Positions 37,463 to 49,402 of a DNA stretch of 64,000 nt are shown one piece after another; positions within the stretch are counted from its first letter, which is position 1, and every line of letters begins with the position of its first letter. This DNA is from Bos javanicus (taxonomy: Eukaryota > Chordata > Mammalia > Artiodactyla > Bovidae), in NCBI RefSeq assembly GCF_032452875.1, contig NW_026894283.1, positions 62,001-126,000 of the forward strand, in the 5' to 3' direction. Under the pieces are notes generated by a model. The model searched no databases and was not told the origin of the DNA. It saw nothing but the letters and a program-made list of their open reading frames with translations. Both the position numbers and the translations under genes were made by a program.

Positions 37463-37620
37463 TGAGCAGGCGCTGATCCCGCACCTCAGCAGGCACTGAT
37501 CACGTGCCTGTCATGCAGTGATCAGGTGACTGAGAGGCGCTGATCATGTGACTGCTCATGTGCTGATCAGGTAGCTCTCCTGCACGGATCATGTGCCTCA
37601 GCAGGCAAGAATCAAGCAGC
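37463..37620 (+). repeat. S block 40 (canonical, 158 bp)
   Basis: Canonical copy. Two type A monomers precede it, with three type G before those; five type A and then four type G follow. Run length after it is 14, as after S32 and S45. Confidence 0.95.
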
Positions 37621-38264
37621 TGAGCAGGCATGAATCCTGCGGCCCAGCTGGCGATTATCAGGCAGCTGAGCAGGCATGAATCCTGCGGCCCAGCTGGCGA
37701 TTATCAGGCAGCTGAGCAGGCATGAATCCTGCGGCCCAGCTGGCGATTATCAGGCAGCTGAGCAGGCATGAATCCTGCGGCCCAGCTGGCGATTATCAGG
37801 CAGCTGAGCAGGCATGAATCCTGCGGCCCAGCTGGCGATTATCAGGCAGCTGAGCAGGCATGAATCCTGCGGCCCAGCTGGCGGTTATCAGGCAGCTGAG
37901 CAGGCATGAATCCTGCGGCCCAGCTGGCGGTTATCAGGCAGCTGAGCAGGCATGAATCCTGCGGCCCAGCTGGCGGTTATCAGGCAGCTGAGCAGGCATG
38001 AATCCTGCGGCCCAGCTGGCGGTTATCAGGCAGCTGAGCAGGCATGAATCCTGCGGCCCAGCTGGCGATTATCAGGCAGCTGAGCAGGCATGAATCCTGC
38101 GGCCCAGCTGGCGGTTATCAGGCAGCTGAGCAGGCATGAATCCTGCGGCCCAGCTGGCGATTATCAGGCAGCTGAGCAGGCATGAATCCTGCGGCCCAGC
38201 TGGCGATTATCAGGCAGCTGAGCAGGCATGAATCCTGCGGCCCAGCTGGCGATTATCAGGCAGC

Positions 38265-38420
38265 TGAGCAGGCTGATCCCGCACCTCAGCAGGCACTGAT
38301 CACGTGCCTGTCATGCAGTGATCAGGTGACTGAGAGGCGCTGATCATGTGACTGCTCATGTGCTGATCAGGTAGCTCTCCTGCACGGATCATGTGCCTCA
38401 GCAGGCAAGAATCAAGCAGC
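38265..38420 (+). repeat. S block 41 (156 bp)
   Basis: Left end contracted by two bases (AGCAGGCTGATCCCGC), shared with S42. Otherwise canonical. Followed by 15 monomers with a 45-mer near 38498. Confidence 0.94.
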
Positions 38421-39109
38421 TGAGCAGGCATGAATCCTGCGGCCCAGCTGGCGATTATCAGGCAGCTGAGCAGGCATGAATCCTGCGGCCCAGCTGGCGT
38501 TATCAGGCAGCTGAGCAGGCATGAATCCTGCGGCCCAGCTGGCGATTATCAGGCAGCTGAGCAGGCATGAATCCTGCGGCCCAGCTGGCGATTATCAGGC
38601 AGCTGAGCAGGCATGAATCCTGCGGCCCAGCTGGCGATTATCAGGCAGCTGAGCAGGCATGAATCCTGCGGCCCAGCTGGCGGTTATCAGGCAGCTGAGC
38701 AGGCATGAATCCTGCGGCCCAGCTGGCGGTTATCAGGCAGCTGAGCAGGCATGAATCCTGCGGCCCAGCTGGCGGTTATCAGGCAGCTGAGCAGGCATGA
38801 ATCCTGCGGCCCAGCTGGCGATTATCAGGCAGCTGAGCAGGCATGAATCCTGCGGCCCAGCTGGCGGTTATCAGGCAGCTGAGCAGGCATGAATCCTGCG
38901 GCCCAGCTGGCGGTTATCAGGCAGCTGAGCAGGCATGAATCCTGCGGCCCAGCTGGCGGTTATCAGGCAGCTGAGCAGGCATGAATCCTGCGGCCCAGCT
39001 GGCGATTATCAGGCAGCTGAGCAGGCATGAATCCTGCGGCCCAGCTGGCGATTATCAGGCAGCTGAGCAGGCATGAATCCTGCGGCCCAGCTGGCGATTA
39101 TCAGGCAGC

Positions 39110-39255
39110 TGAGCAGGCTGATCCCGCACCTCAGCAGGCACTGATCACGTGCCTGTCATGCAGTGATCAGGTGCTGAGAGGCGCTGATCATGTGACTGCT
39201 CATGATCAGGTAGCTCTGCAGGGAATCATGTGCCCAGCTGGCGGAATCAGGCAGC
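39110..39255 (+). repeat. S block 42 (hybrid, 146 bp)
   Basis: Left end AGCAGGCTGATCCCGC as in S41. Further losses occur at CAGGTGCTGAGAGG and CTGCTCATGATCAGG. The right part is a mosaic (AGCTCTGCAGGGAATCATG, then CCCAGCTGGCGGAATC). A chance 95-codon plus-strand frame spans 39027-39314. Followed by 8 monomers including a 45-mer near 39518. Confidence 0.89.
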
Positions 39256-39622
39256 TGAGCAGGCATGAATCCTGCGGCCCAGCTGGCGGTTATCAGGCAG
39301 CTGAGCAGGCATGAATCCTGCGGCCCAGCTGGCGATTATCAGGCAGCTGAGCAGGCATGAATCCTGCGGCCCAGCTGGCGATTATCAGGCAGCTGAGCAG
39401 GCATGAATCCTGCGGCCCAGCTGGCGGTTATCAGGCAGCTGAGCAGGCATGAATCCTGCGGCCCAGCTGGCGGTTATCAGGCAGCTGAGCAGGCATGAAT
39501 CCTGCGGCCCAGCTGGCGTTATCAGGCAGCTGAGCAGGCATGAATCCTGCGGCCCAGCTGGCGATTATCAGGCAGCTGAGCAGGCATGAATCCTGCGGCC
39601 CAGCTGGCGATTATCAGGCAGC

Positions 39623-39662
39623 TGAGCAGGCATGATCCTGCCCAGCTGGCGGATCAGGCAGC
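39623..39662 (+). repeat. S position 43 (single 40-bp contracted monomer)
   Basis: A monomer contracted to 40 bp with CATGATCCTGCCCAGC and GGCGGATCAGG. It may be the last trace of an S block at the position that carries S35 in the earlier series, or simply a deleted monomer. Followed by 5 monomers. Confidence 0.75.
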
Positions 39663-39892
39663 TGAGCAGGCATGAATCCTGCGGCCCAGCTGGCGGTTAT
39701 CAGGCAGCTGAGCAGGCATGAATCCTGCGGCCCAGCTGGCGATTATCAGGCAGCTGAGCAGGCATGAATCCTGCGGCCCAGCTGGCGGTTATCAGGCAGC
39801 TGAGCAGGCATGAATCCTGCGGCCCAGCTGGCGATTATCAGGCAGCTGAGCAGGCATGAATCCTGCGGCCCAGCTGGCGATTATCAGGCAGC

Positions 39893-40046
39893 TGAGCAGG
39901 CATGATCCTGCACCTCAGCAGGCACTGATCACGTGCCTGTCATGCAGTGATCAGGTGACTGAGAGGCGCTGATCATGTGACTGCTCATGTGCTGATCAGG
40001 TAGCTCTCTGCGGATCATGTGCCTCAGCAGGCAAGAATCAAGCAGC
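39893..40046 (+). repeat. S block 44 (154 bp)
   Basis: Left end CATGATCCTGCACC, between the S9/S24 type and the CATGATCCCGC type. The middle has AGCTCTCTGCGGATC, several bases shorter than the canonical block. Followed by 34 monomers with two 45-mers (near 40216 and 40673). Confidence 0.93.
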
Positions 40047-41608
40047 TGAGCAGGCATGAATCCTGCGGCCCAGCTGGCGGTTATCAGGCAGCTGAGCAGG
40101 CATGAATCCTGCGGCCCAGCTGGCGATTATCAGGCAGCTGAGCAGGCATGAATCCTGCGGCCCAGCTGGCGATTATCAGGCAGCTGAGCAGGCATGAATC
40201 CTGCGGCCCAGCTGGCGTTATCAGGCAGCTGAGCAGGCATGAATCCTGCGGCCCAGCTGGCGGTTATCAGGCAGCTGAGCAGGCATGAATCCTGCGGCCC
40301 AGCTGGCGGTTATCAGGCAGCTGAGCAGGCATGAATCCTGCGGCCCAGCTGGCGATTATCAGGCAGCTGAGCAGGCATGAATCCTGCGGCCCAGCTGGCG
40401 ATTATCAGGCAGCTGAGCAGGCATGAATCCTGCGGCCCAGCTGGCGGTTATCAGGCAGCTGAGCAGGCATGAATCCTGCGGCCCAGCTGGCGATTATCAG
40501 GCAGCTGAGCAGGCATGAATCCTGCGGCCCAGCTGGCGATTATCAGGCAGCTGAGCAGGCATGAATCCTGCGGCCCAGCTGGCGATTATCAGGCAGCTGA
40601 GCAGGCATGAATCCTGCGGCCCAGCTGGCGGTTATCAGGCAGCTGAGCAGGCATGAATCCTGCGGCCCAGCTGGCGTTATCAGGCAGCTGAGCAGGCATG
40701 AATCCTGCGGCCCAGCTGGCGATTATCAGGCAGCTGAGCAGGCATGAATCCTGCGGCCCAGCTGGCGGTTATCAGGCAGCTGAGCAGGCATGAATCCTGC
40801 GGCCCAGCTGGCGATTATCAGGCAGCTGAGCAGGCATGAATCCTGCGGCCCAGCTGGCGATTATCAGGCAGCTGAGCAGGCATGAATCCTGCGGCCCAGC
40901 TGGCGGTTATCAGGCAGCTGAGCAGGCATGAATCCTGCGGCCCAGCTGGCGGTTATCAGGCAGCTGAGCAGGCATGAATCCTGCGGCCCAGCTGGCGGTT
41001 ATCAGGCAGCTGAGCAGGCATGAATCCTGCGGCCCAGCTGGCGATTATCAGGCAGCTGAGCAGGCATGAATCCTGCGGCCCAGCTGGCGATTATCAGGCA
41101 GCTGAGCAGGCATGAATCCTGCGGCCCAGCTGGCGATTATCAGGCAGCTGAGCAGGCATGAATCCTGCGGCCCAGCTGGCGATTATCAGGCAGCTGAGCA
41201 GGCATGAATCCTGCGGCCCAGCTGGCGGTTATCAGGCAGCTGAGCAGGCATGAATCCTGCGGCCCAGCTGGCGATTATCAGGCAGCTGAGCAGGCATGAA
41301 TCCTGCGGCCCAGCTGGCGATTATCAGGCAGCTGAGCAGGCATGAATCCTGCGGCCCAGCTGGCGATTATCAGGCAGCTGAGCAGGCATGAATCCTGCGG
41401 CCCAGCTGGCGGTTATCAGGCAGCTGAGCAGGCATGAATCCTGCGGCCCAGCTGGCGGTTATCAGGCAGCTGAGCAGGCATGAATCCTGCGGCCCAGCTG
41501 GCGGTTATCAGGCAGCTGAGCAGGCATGAATCCTGCGGCCCAGCTGGCGATTATCAGGCAGCTGAGCAGGCATGAATCCTGCGGCCCAGCTGGCGATTAT
41601 CAGGCAGC

Positions 41609-41763
41609 TGAGCAGGCGCTGATCCACCTCAGCAGGCACTGATCACGTGCCTGTCATGCAGTGATCAGGTGACTGAGAGGCGCTGATCATGTGACTGCTC
41701 ATGTGCTGATCAGGTAGCTCTCCTGCACGGATCATGTGCCTCAGCAGGCAAGAATCAAGCAGC
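41609..41763 (+). repeat. S block 45 (155 bp)
   Basis: Left end reads CGCTGATCCACCTCAGC, missing three bases (canonical GATCCCGCACC). Otherwise canonical. Followed by 14 monomers typed A-A-A-G-G-G at the start. Confidence 0.94.
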
Positions 41764-42406
41764 TGAGCAGGCATGAATCCTGCGGCCCAGCTGGCGATTA
41801 TCAGGCAGCTGAGCAGGCATGAATCCTGCGGCCCAGCTGGCGATTATCAGGCAGCTGAGCAGGCATGAATCCTGCGGCCCAGCTGGCGATTATCAGGCAG
41901 CTGAGCAGGCATGAATCCTGCGGCCCAGCTGGCGGTTATCAGGCAGCTGAGCAGGCATGAATCCTGCGGCCCAGCTGGCGGTTATCAGGCAGCTGAGCAG
42001 GCATGAATCCTGCGGCCCAGCTGGCGGTTATCAGGCAGCTGAGCAGGCATGAATCCTGCGGCCCAGCTGGCGATTATCAGGCAGCTGAGCAGGCATGAAT
42101 CCTGCGGCCCAGCTGGCGATTATCAGGCAGCTGAGCAGGCATGAATCCTGCGGCCCAGCTGGCGTTATCAGGCAGCTGAGCAGGCATGAATCCTGCGGCC
42201 CAGCTGGCGATTATCAGGCAGCTGAGCAGGCATGAATCCTGCGGCCCAGCTGGCGATTATCAGGCAGCTGAGCAGGCATGAATCCTGCGGCCCAGCTGGC
42301 GATTATCAGGCAGCTGAGCAGGCATGAATCCTGCGGCCCAGCTGGCGATTATCAGGCAGCTGAGCAGGCATGAATCCTGCGGCCCAGCTGGCGATTATCA
42401 GGCAGC

Positions 42407-42500
42407 TGAGCAGGCATCCCGCACCTGCGGCACCAGCCTGGCGGTGATCAGGCAGCTGAGCAGGCATGAATCCTGCGGCCCAGCTGGCGGATCAGGCAGC
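42407..42500 (+). repeat. S position 46 (remodelled, 94 bp)
   Basis: A 50-bp unit (42407-42456) with CATCCCGCACCTGCGGCACC and CCTGGCGGTGATCAGG, then a 44-bp monomer (42457-42500) with GGCGGATCAGG. Only the CCCGCACC piece clearly derives from S. The next monomer carries GGCAATTATC. Followed by 16 monomers including the second 45-bp doublet. Confidence 0.82.
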
Positions 42501-42960
42501 TGAGCAGGCATGAATCCTGCGGCCCAGCTGGCAATTATCAGGCAGCTGAGCAGGCATGAATCCTGCGGCCCAGCTGGCGATTATCAGGCAGCTGAGCAGG
42601 CATGAATCCTGCGGCCCAGCTGGCGGTTATCAGGCAGCTGAGCAGGCATGAATCCTGCGGCCCAGCTGGCGATTATCAGGCAGCTGAGCAGGCATGAATC
42701 CTGCGGCCCAGCTGGCGGTTATCAGGCAGCTGAGCAGGCATGAATCCTGCGGCCCAGCTGGCGGTTATCAGGCAGCTGAGCAGGCATGAATCCTGCGGCC
42801 CAGCTGGCGGTTATCAGGCAGCTGAGCAGGCATGAATCCTGCGGCCCAGCTGGCGGTTATCAGGCAGCTGAGCAGGCATGAATCCTGCGGCCCAGCTGGC
42901 GGTTATCAGGCAGCTGAGCAGGCATGAATCCTGCGGCCCAGCTGGCGGTTATCAGGCAGC

Positions 42961-43050
42961 TGAGCAGGCATGAATCCTGCGGCCCAGCTGGCGTTATCAG
43001 GCAGCTGAGCAGGCATGAATCCTGCGGCCCAGCTGGCGTTATCAGGCAGC
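42961..43050 (+). repeat. Doublet of 45-bp monomers (second)
   Basis: Two adjacent GCGTTATC units, four monomers before S47. The frame kept through them makes a chance 61-codon open frame at 42924-43109 with almost the same translation as the other doublets. Confidence 0.92.
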
Positions 43051-43234
43051 TGAGCAGGCATGAATCCTGCGGCCCAGCTGGCGGTTATCAGGCAGCTGAG
43101 CAGGCATGAATCCTGCGGCCCAGCTGGCGATTATCAGGCAGCTGAGCAGGCATGAATCCTGCGGCCCAGCTGGCGATTATCAGGCAGCTGAGCAGGCATG
43201 AATCCTGCGGCCCAGCTGGCGATTATCAGGCAGC

Positions 43235-43383
43235 TGAGCAGGCGCTGATCCTCAGCAGGCACTGATCTGTGCCTGTCATGCAGTGATCAGGTGACTGAGA
43301 GGCATGATCATGCTGGCTCATGTGCTGATCAGGCAGCTGAGCTGCATGGATCATGTGCCTCCAGCTGGCGATTATCAGGCAGC
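43235..43383 (+). repeat. S block 47 (altered, 149 bp)
   Basis: Left end CGCTGATCCTCAGCAGG, TGATCTGTGCC in place of TGATCACGTGCC, AGGCATGATCATGCTGGC in the fourth half-unit, and AGCTGAGCTGCATGGATC in the sixth. The right end has become an ordinary CCAGCTGGCGATTATC monomer half. Followed by 8 monomers. Confidence 0.9.
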
Positions 43384-43751
43384 TGAGCAGGCATGAATCC
43401 TGCGGCCCAGCTGGCGATTATCAGGCAGCTGAGCAGGCATGAATCCTGCGGCCCAGCTGGCGATTATCAGGCAGCTGAGCAGGCATGAATCCTGCGGCCC
43501 AGCTGGCGGTTATCAGGCAGCTGAGCAGGCATGAATCCTGCGGCCCAGCTGGCGGTTATCAGGCAGCTGAGCAGGCATGAATCCTGCGGCCCAGCTGGCG
43601 GTTATCAGGCAGCTGAGCAGGCATGAATCCTGCGGCCCAGCTGGCGATTATCAGGCAGCTGAGCAGGCATGAATCCTGCGGCCCAGCTGGCGATTATCAG
43701 GCAGCTGAGCAGGCATGAATCCTGCGGCCCAGCTGGCGGTTATCAGGCAGC

Positions 43752-43838
43752 TGAGCAGGCATGAATCCTGCGGCCCAGCTGGCGGAGAGGCAGCTGAGCA
43801 GGCATGAATCCTGCGGCCCAGCTGGCGGATCAGGCAGC
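43752..43838 (+). repeat. S position 48 (two contracted monomers, 43 and 44 bp)
   Basis: Unit 43752-43794 ends GGCGGAGAGGCAGC and unit 43795-43838 ends GGCGGATCAGGCAGC. The AGAGG may be a remnant of an S half-unit. I keep it as an S position because the following run (32 monomers, three of them 45-mers) fits the long run of the series. Confidence 0.72.
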
Positions 43839-44068
43839 TGAGCAGGCATGAATCCTGCGGCCCAGCTGGCGGTTATCAGGCAGCTGAGCAGGCATGAATC
43901 CTGCGGCCCAGCTGGCGATTATCAGGCAGCTGAGCAGGCATGAATCCTGCGGCCCAGCTGGCGATTATCAGGCAGCTGAGCAGGCATGAATCCTGCGGCC
44001 CAGCTGGCGGTTATCAGGCAGCTGAGCAGGCATGAATCCTGCGGCCCAGCTGGCGATTATCAGGCAGC

Positions 44069-44158
44069 TGAGCAGGCATGAATCCTGCGGCCCAGCTGGC
44101 GTTATCAGGCAGCTGAGCAGGCATGAATCCTGCGGCCCAGCTGGCGTTATCAGGCAGC
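44069..44158 (+). repeat. Doublet of 45-bp monomers (third)
   Basis: Two adjacent GCGTTATC units five monomers after 43838. They produce a chance open frame at 44032-44217. Confidence 0.92.
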
Positions 44159-45307
44159 TGAGCAGGCATGAATCCTGCGGCCCAGCTGGCGATTATCAGG
44201 CAGCTGAGCAGGCATGAATCCTGCGGCCCAGCTGGCGGTTATCAGGCAGCTGAGCAGGCATGAATCCTGCGGCCCAGCTGGCGATTATCAGGCAGCTGAG
44301 CAGGCATGAATCCTGCGGCCCAGCTGGCGGTTATCAGGCAGCTGAGCAGGCATGAATCCTGCGGCCCAGCTGGCGGTTATCAGGCAGCTGAGCAGGCATG
44401 AATCCTGCGGCCCAGCTGGCGGTTATCAGGCAGCTGAGCAGGCATGAATCCTGCGGCCCAGCTGGCGATTATCAGGCAGCTGAGCAGGCATGAATCCTGC
44501 GGCCCAGCTGGCGGTTATCAGGCAGCTGAGCAGGCATGAATCCTGCGGCCCAGCTGGCGGTTATCAGGCAGCTGAGCAGGCATGAATCCTGCGGCCCAGC
44601 TGGCGATTATCAGGCAGCTGAGCAGGCATGAATCCTGCGGCCCAGCTGGCGGTTATCAGGCAGCTGAGCAGGCATGAATCCTGCGGCCCAGCTGGCGGTT
44701 ATCAGGCAGCTGAGCAGGCATGAATCCTGCGGCCCAGCTGGCGGTTATCAGGCAGCTGAGCAGGCATGAATCCTGCGGCCCAGCTGGCGGTTATCAGGCA
44801 GCTGAGCAGGCATGAATCCTGCGGCCCAGCTGGCGGTTATCAGGCAGCTGAGCAGGCATGAATCCTGCGGCCCAGCTGGCGATTATCAGGCAGCTGAGCA
44901 GGCATGAATCCTGCGGCCCAGCTGGCGATTATCAGGCAGCTGAGCAGGCATGAATCCTGCGGCCCAGCTGGCGGTTATCAGGCAGCTGAGCAGGCATGAA
45001 TCCTGCGGCCCAGCTGGCGGTTATCAGGCAGCTGAGCAGGCATGAATCCTGCGGCCCAGCTGGCGTTATCAGGCAGCTGAGCAGGCATGAATCCTGCGGC
45101 CCAGCTGGCGGTTATCAGGCAGCTGAGCAGGCATGAATCCTGCGGCCCAGCTGGCGGTTATCAGGCAGCTGAGCAGGCATGAATCCTGCGGCCCAGCTGG
45201 CGGTTATCAGGCAGCTGAGCAGGCATGAATCCTGCGGCCCAGCTGGCGATTATCAGGCAGCTGAGCAGGCATGAATCCTGCGGCCCAGCTGGCGATTATC
45301 AGGCAGC

Positions 45308-45398
45308 TGAGCAGGCATGAATCCTGCGGCCCAGCTGTCGCAGTGATCAGGCACTGAGAGGCATGATCATGTGACTGCCAGCTGGCTGATCAGGCAGC
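45308..45398 (+). repeat. S block 49 (hybrid, 91 bp)
   Basis: A monomer start to CCCAGCTGTCGCAG, then TGATCAGGCACTGAGAGG, CATGATCATGTGACTGCC and AGCTGGCTGATCAGGCAGC. Roughly four half-units, with the third to fifth of S recognisable. Followed by 8 monomers; the first carries GGCAATTATC and another CAGGCTTGAATCC (near 45546). Confidence 0.86.
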
Positions 45399-45766
45399 TG
45401 AGCAGGCATGAATCCTGCGGCCCAGCTGGCAATTATCAGGCAGCTGAGCAGGCATGAATCCTGCGGCCCAGCTGGCGATTATCAGGCAGCTGAGCAGGCA
45501 TGAATCCTGCGGCCCAGCTGGCGATTATCAGGCAGCTGAGCAGGCTTGAATCCTGCGGCCCAGCTGGCGGTTATCAGGCAGCTGAGCAGGCATGAATCCT
45601 GCGGCCCAGCTGGCGATTATCAGGCAGCTGAGCAGGCATGAATCCTGCGGCCCAGCTGGCGGTTATCAGGCAGCTGAGCAGGCATGAATCCTGCGGCCCA
45701 GCTGGCGGTTATCAGGCAGCTGAGCAGGCATGAATCCTGCGGCCCAGCTGGCGATTATCAGGCAGC

Positions 45767-45924
45767 TGAGCAGGCGCTGATCCCGCACCTCAGCAGGCAC
45801 TGATCACGTGCCTGTCATGCAGTGATCAGGTGACTGAGAGGCGCTGATCATGTGACTGCTCATGTGCTGATCAGGTAGCTCTCCTGCACGGATCATGTGC
45901 CTCAGCAGGCAAGAATCAAGCAGC
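45767..45924 (+). repeat. S block 50 (canonical, 158 bp)
   Basis: Canonical copy followed by 26 monomers, one of them the 41-bp unit at 46339. Opens the series 26-7-34-9. Confidence 0.95.
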
Positions 45925-46338
45925 TGAGCAGGCATGAATCCTGCGGCCCAGCTGGCGATTATCAGGCAGCTGAGCAGGCATGAATCCTGCGGCCCAGCTG
46001 GCGGTTATCAGGCAGCTGAGCAGGCATGAATCCTGCGGCCCAGCTGGCGATTATCAGGCAGCTGAGCAGGCATGAATCCTGCGGCCCAGCTGGCGATTAT
46101 CAGGCAGCTGAGCAGGCATGAATCCTGCGGCCCAGCTGGCGGTTATCAGGCAGCTGAGCAGGCATGAATCCTGCGGCCCAGCTGGCGGTTATCAGGCAGC
46201 TGAGCAGGCATGAATCCTGCGGCCCAGCTGGCGATTATCAGGCAGCTGAGCAGGCATGAATCCTGCGGCCCAGCTGGCGGTTATCAGGCAGCTGAGCAGG
46301 CATGAATCCTGCGGCCCAGCTGGCGGTTATCAGGCAGC

Positions 46339-46379
46339 TGAGCAGGCATGAATCCTGCAGCTGGCGATTATCAGGCAGC
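46339..46379 (+). repeat. 41-bp deleted monomer
   Basis: GGCCC is missing between CCTGC and AGCTGG. The junction CCTGCAGCTGG is a simple 5-bp loss; the space between S50 and S51 (1,191 bp) equals 26 x 46 minus 5. Confidence 0.93.
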
Positions 46380-47115
46380 TGAGCAGGCATGAATCCTGCG
46401 GCCCAGCTGGCGGTTATCAGGCAGCTGAGCAGGCATGAATCCTGCGGCCCAGCTGGCGATTATCAGGCAGCTGAGCAGGCATGAATCCTGCGGCCCAGCT
46501 GGCGATTATCAGGCAGCTGAGCAGGCATGAATCCTGCGGCCCAGCTGGCGGTTATCAGGCAGCTGAGCAGGCATGAATCCTGCGGCCCAGCTGGCGGTTA
46601 TCAGGCAGCTGAGCAGGCATGAATCCTGCGGCCCAGCTGGCGGTTATCAGGCAGCTGAGCAGGCATGAATCCTGCGGCCCAGCTGGCGGTTATCAGGCAG
46701 CTGAGCAGGCATGAATCCTGCGGCCCAGCTGGCGGTTATCAGGCAGCTGAGCAGGCATGAATCCTGCGGCCCAGCTGGCGGTTATCAGGCAGCTGAGCAG
46801 GCATGAATCCTGCGGCCCAGCTGGCGGTTATCAGGCAGCTGAGCAGGCATGAATCCTGCGGCCCAGCTGGCGATTATCAGGCAGCTGAGCAGGCATGAAT
46901 CCTGCGGCCCAGCTGGCGGTTATCAGGCAGCTGAGCAGGCATGAATCCTGCGGCCCAGCTGGCGGTTATCAGGCAGCTGAGCAGGCATGAATCCTGCGGC
47001 CCAGCTGGCGGTTATCAGGCAGCTGAGCAGGCATGAATCCTGCGGCCCAGCTGGCGATTATCAGGCAGCTGAGCAGGCATGAATCCTGCGGCCCAGCTGG
47101 CGATTATCAGGCAGC

Positions 47116-47273
47116 TGAGCAGGCGCTGATCCCGCACCTCAGCAGGCACTGATCACGTGCCTGTCATGCAGTGATCAGGTGACTGAGAGGCGCTGATCAT
47201 GTGACTGCTCATGTGCTGATCAGGTAGCTCTCCTGCACGGATCATGTGCCTCAGCAGGCAAGAATCAGGCAGC
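47116..47273 (+). repeat. S block 51 (near-canonical, 158 bp)
   Basis: Canonical with the AATCAGGCAGC end. The seven following monomers are typed A-A-G-G-G-A-A, identical in order to those after S29. Confidence 0.95.
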
Positions 47274-47595
47274 TGAGCAGGCATGAATCCTGCGGCCCAG
47301 CTGGCGATTATCAGGCAGCTGAGCAGGCATGAATCCTGCGGCCCAGCTGGCGATTATCAGGCAGCTGAGCAGGCATGAATCCTGCGGCCCAGCTGGCGGT
47401 TATCAGGCAGCTGAGCAGGCATGAATCCTGCGGCCCAGCTGGCGGTTATCAGGCAGCTGAGCAGGCATGAATCCTGCGGCCCAGCTGGCGGTTATCAGGC
47501 AGCTGAGCAGGCATGAATCCTGCGGCCCAGCTGGCGATTATCAGGCAGCTGAGCAGGCATGAATCCTGCGGCCCAGCTGGCGATTATCAGGCAGC

Positions 47596-47753
47596 TGAGC
47601 AGGCGCTGATCCCGCACCTCAGCAGGCACTGATCACGTGCCTGTCATGCAGTGATCAGGTGACTGAGAGGCGCTGATCATGTGACTGCTCATGTGCTGAT
47701 CAGGTAGCTCTCCTGCACGGATCATGTGCCTCAGCAGGCAAGAATCAAGCAGC
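47596..47753 (+). repeat. S block 52 (canonical, 158 bp)
   Basis: Canonical copy followed by 34 monomers. A 45-bp doublet starts 12 monomers after it, as also after S54. Confidence 0.95.
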
Positions 47754-48305
47754 TGAGCAGGCATGAATCCTGCGGCCCAGCTGGCGATTATCAGGCAGCT
47801 GAGCAGGCATGAATCCTGCGGCCCAGCTGGCGGTTATCAGGCAGCTGAGCAGGCATGAATCCTGCGGCCCAGCTGGCGATTATCAGGCAGCTGAGCAGGC
47901 ATGAATCCTGCGGCCCAGCTGGCGATTATCAGGCAGCTGAGCAGGCATGAATCCTGCGGCCCAGCTGGCGGTTATCAGGCAGCTGAGCAGGCATGAATCC
48001 TGCGGCCCAGCTGGCGGTTATCAGGCAGCTGAGCAGGCATGAATCCTGCGGCCCAGCTGGCGGTTATCAGGCAGCTGAGCAGGCATGAATCCTGCGGCCC
48101 AGCTGGCGGTTATCAGGCAGCTGAGCAGGCATGAATCCTGCGGCCCAGCTGGCGGTTATCAGGCAGCTGAGCAGGCATGAATCCTGCGGCCCAGCTGGCG
48201 GTTATCAGGCAGCTGAGCAGGCATGAATCCTGCGGCCCAGCTGGCGGTTATCAGGCAGCTGAGCAGGCATGAATCCTGCGGCCCAGCTGGCGGTTATCAG
48301 GCAGC

Positions 48306-48395
48306 TGAGCAGGCATGAATCCTGCGGCCCAGCTGGCGTTATCAGGCAGCTGAGCAGGCATGAATCCTGCGGCCCAGCTGGCGTTATCAGGCAGC
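48306..48395 (+). repeat. Doublet of 45-bp monomers (fourth)
   Basis: Two adjacent GCGTTATC units exactly 12 monomers (552 bp) after S52. Chance open frame at 48269-48454. Confidence 0.92.
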
Positions 48396-49315
48396 TGAGC
48401 AGGCATGAATCCTGCGGCCCAGCTGGCGATTATCAGGCAGCTGAGCAGGCATGAATCCTGCGGCCCAGCTGGCGATTATCAGGCAGCTGAGCAGGCATGA
48501 ATCCTGCGGCCCAGCTGGCGATTATCAGGCAGCTGAGCAGGCATGAATCCTGCGGCCCAGCTGGCGATTATCAGGCAGCTGAGCAGGCATGAATCCTGCG
48601 GCCCAGCTGGCGATTATCAGGCAGCTGAGCAGGCATGAATCCTGCGGCCCAGCTGGCGATTATCAGGCAGCTGAGCAGGCATGAATCCTGCGGCCCAGCT
48701 GGCGATTATCAGGCAGCTGAGCAGGCATGAATCCTGCGGCCCAGCTGGCGGTTATCAGGCAGCTGAGCAGGCATGAATCCTGCGGCCCAGCTGGCGGTTA
48801 TCAGGCAGCTGAGCAGGCATGAATCCTGCGGCCCAGCTGGCGGTTATCAGGCAGCTGAGCAGGCATGAATCCTGCGGCCCAGCTGGCGATTATCAGGCAG
48901 CTGAGCAGGCATGAATCCTGCGGCCCAGCTGGCGGTTATCAGGCAGCTGAGCAGGCATGAATCCTGCGGCCCAGCTGGCGGTTATCAGGCAGCTGAGCAG
49001 GCATGAATCCTGCGGCCCAGCTGGCGGTTATCAGGCAGCTGAGCAGGCATGAATCCTGCGGCCCAGCTGGCGGTTATCAGGCAGCTGAGCAGGCATGAAT
49101 CCTGCGGCCCAGCTGGCGGTTATCAGGCAGCTGAGCAGGCATGAATCCTGCGGCCCAGCTGGCGGTTATCAGGCAGCTGAGCAGGCATGAATCCTGCGGC
49201 CCAGCTGGCGGTTATCAGGCAGCTGAGCAGGCATGAATCCTGCGGCCCAGCTGGCGATTATCAGGCAGCTGAGCAGGCATGAATCCTGCGGCCCAGCTGG
49301 CGATTATCAGGCAGC

Positions 49316-49402
49316 TGAGCAGGCATGAATCCTCAGCAGGCACTGATCAGTGCTGTCATGCAGCAGGCAGAGGCAGCTGAGCAGGTGACATGATCAGGCA
49401 GC
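49316..49402 (+). repeat. S block 53 (hybrid, 87 bp)
   Basis: Starts CATGAATCCTCAGCAGG, then CACTGATCAGTGCTGTCATG, CAGCAGGCAGAGGCAGC and a contracted TGAGCAGGTGACATGATCAGG. It shares the CATGAATCCTCAGC start with S57, which lies 4,053 bp away at the equivalent place of the 26-7-34 series. Followed by 9 monomers. Confidence 0.87.
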
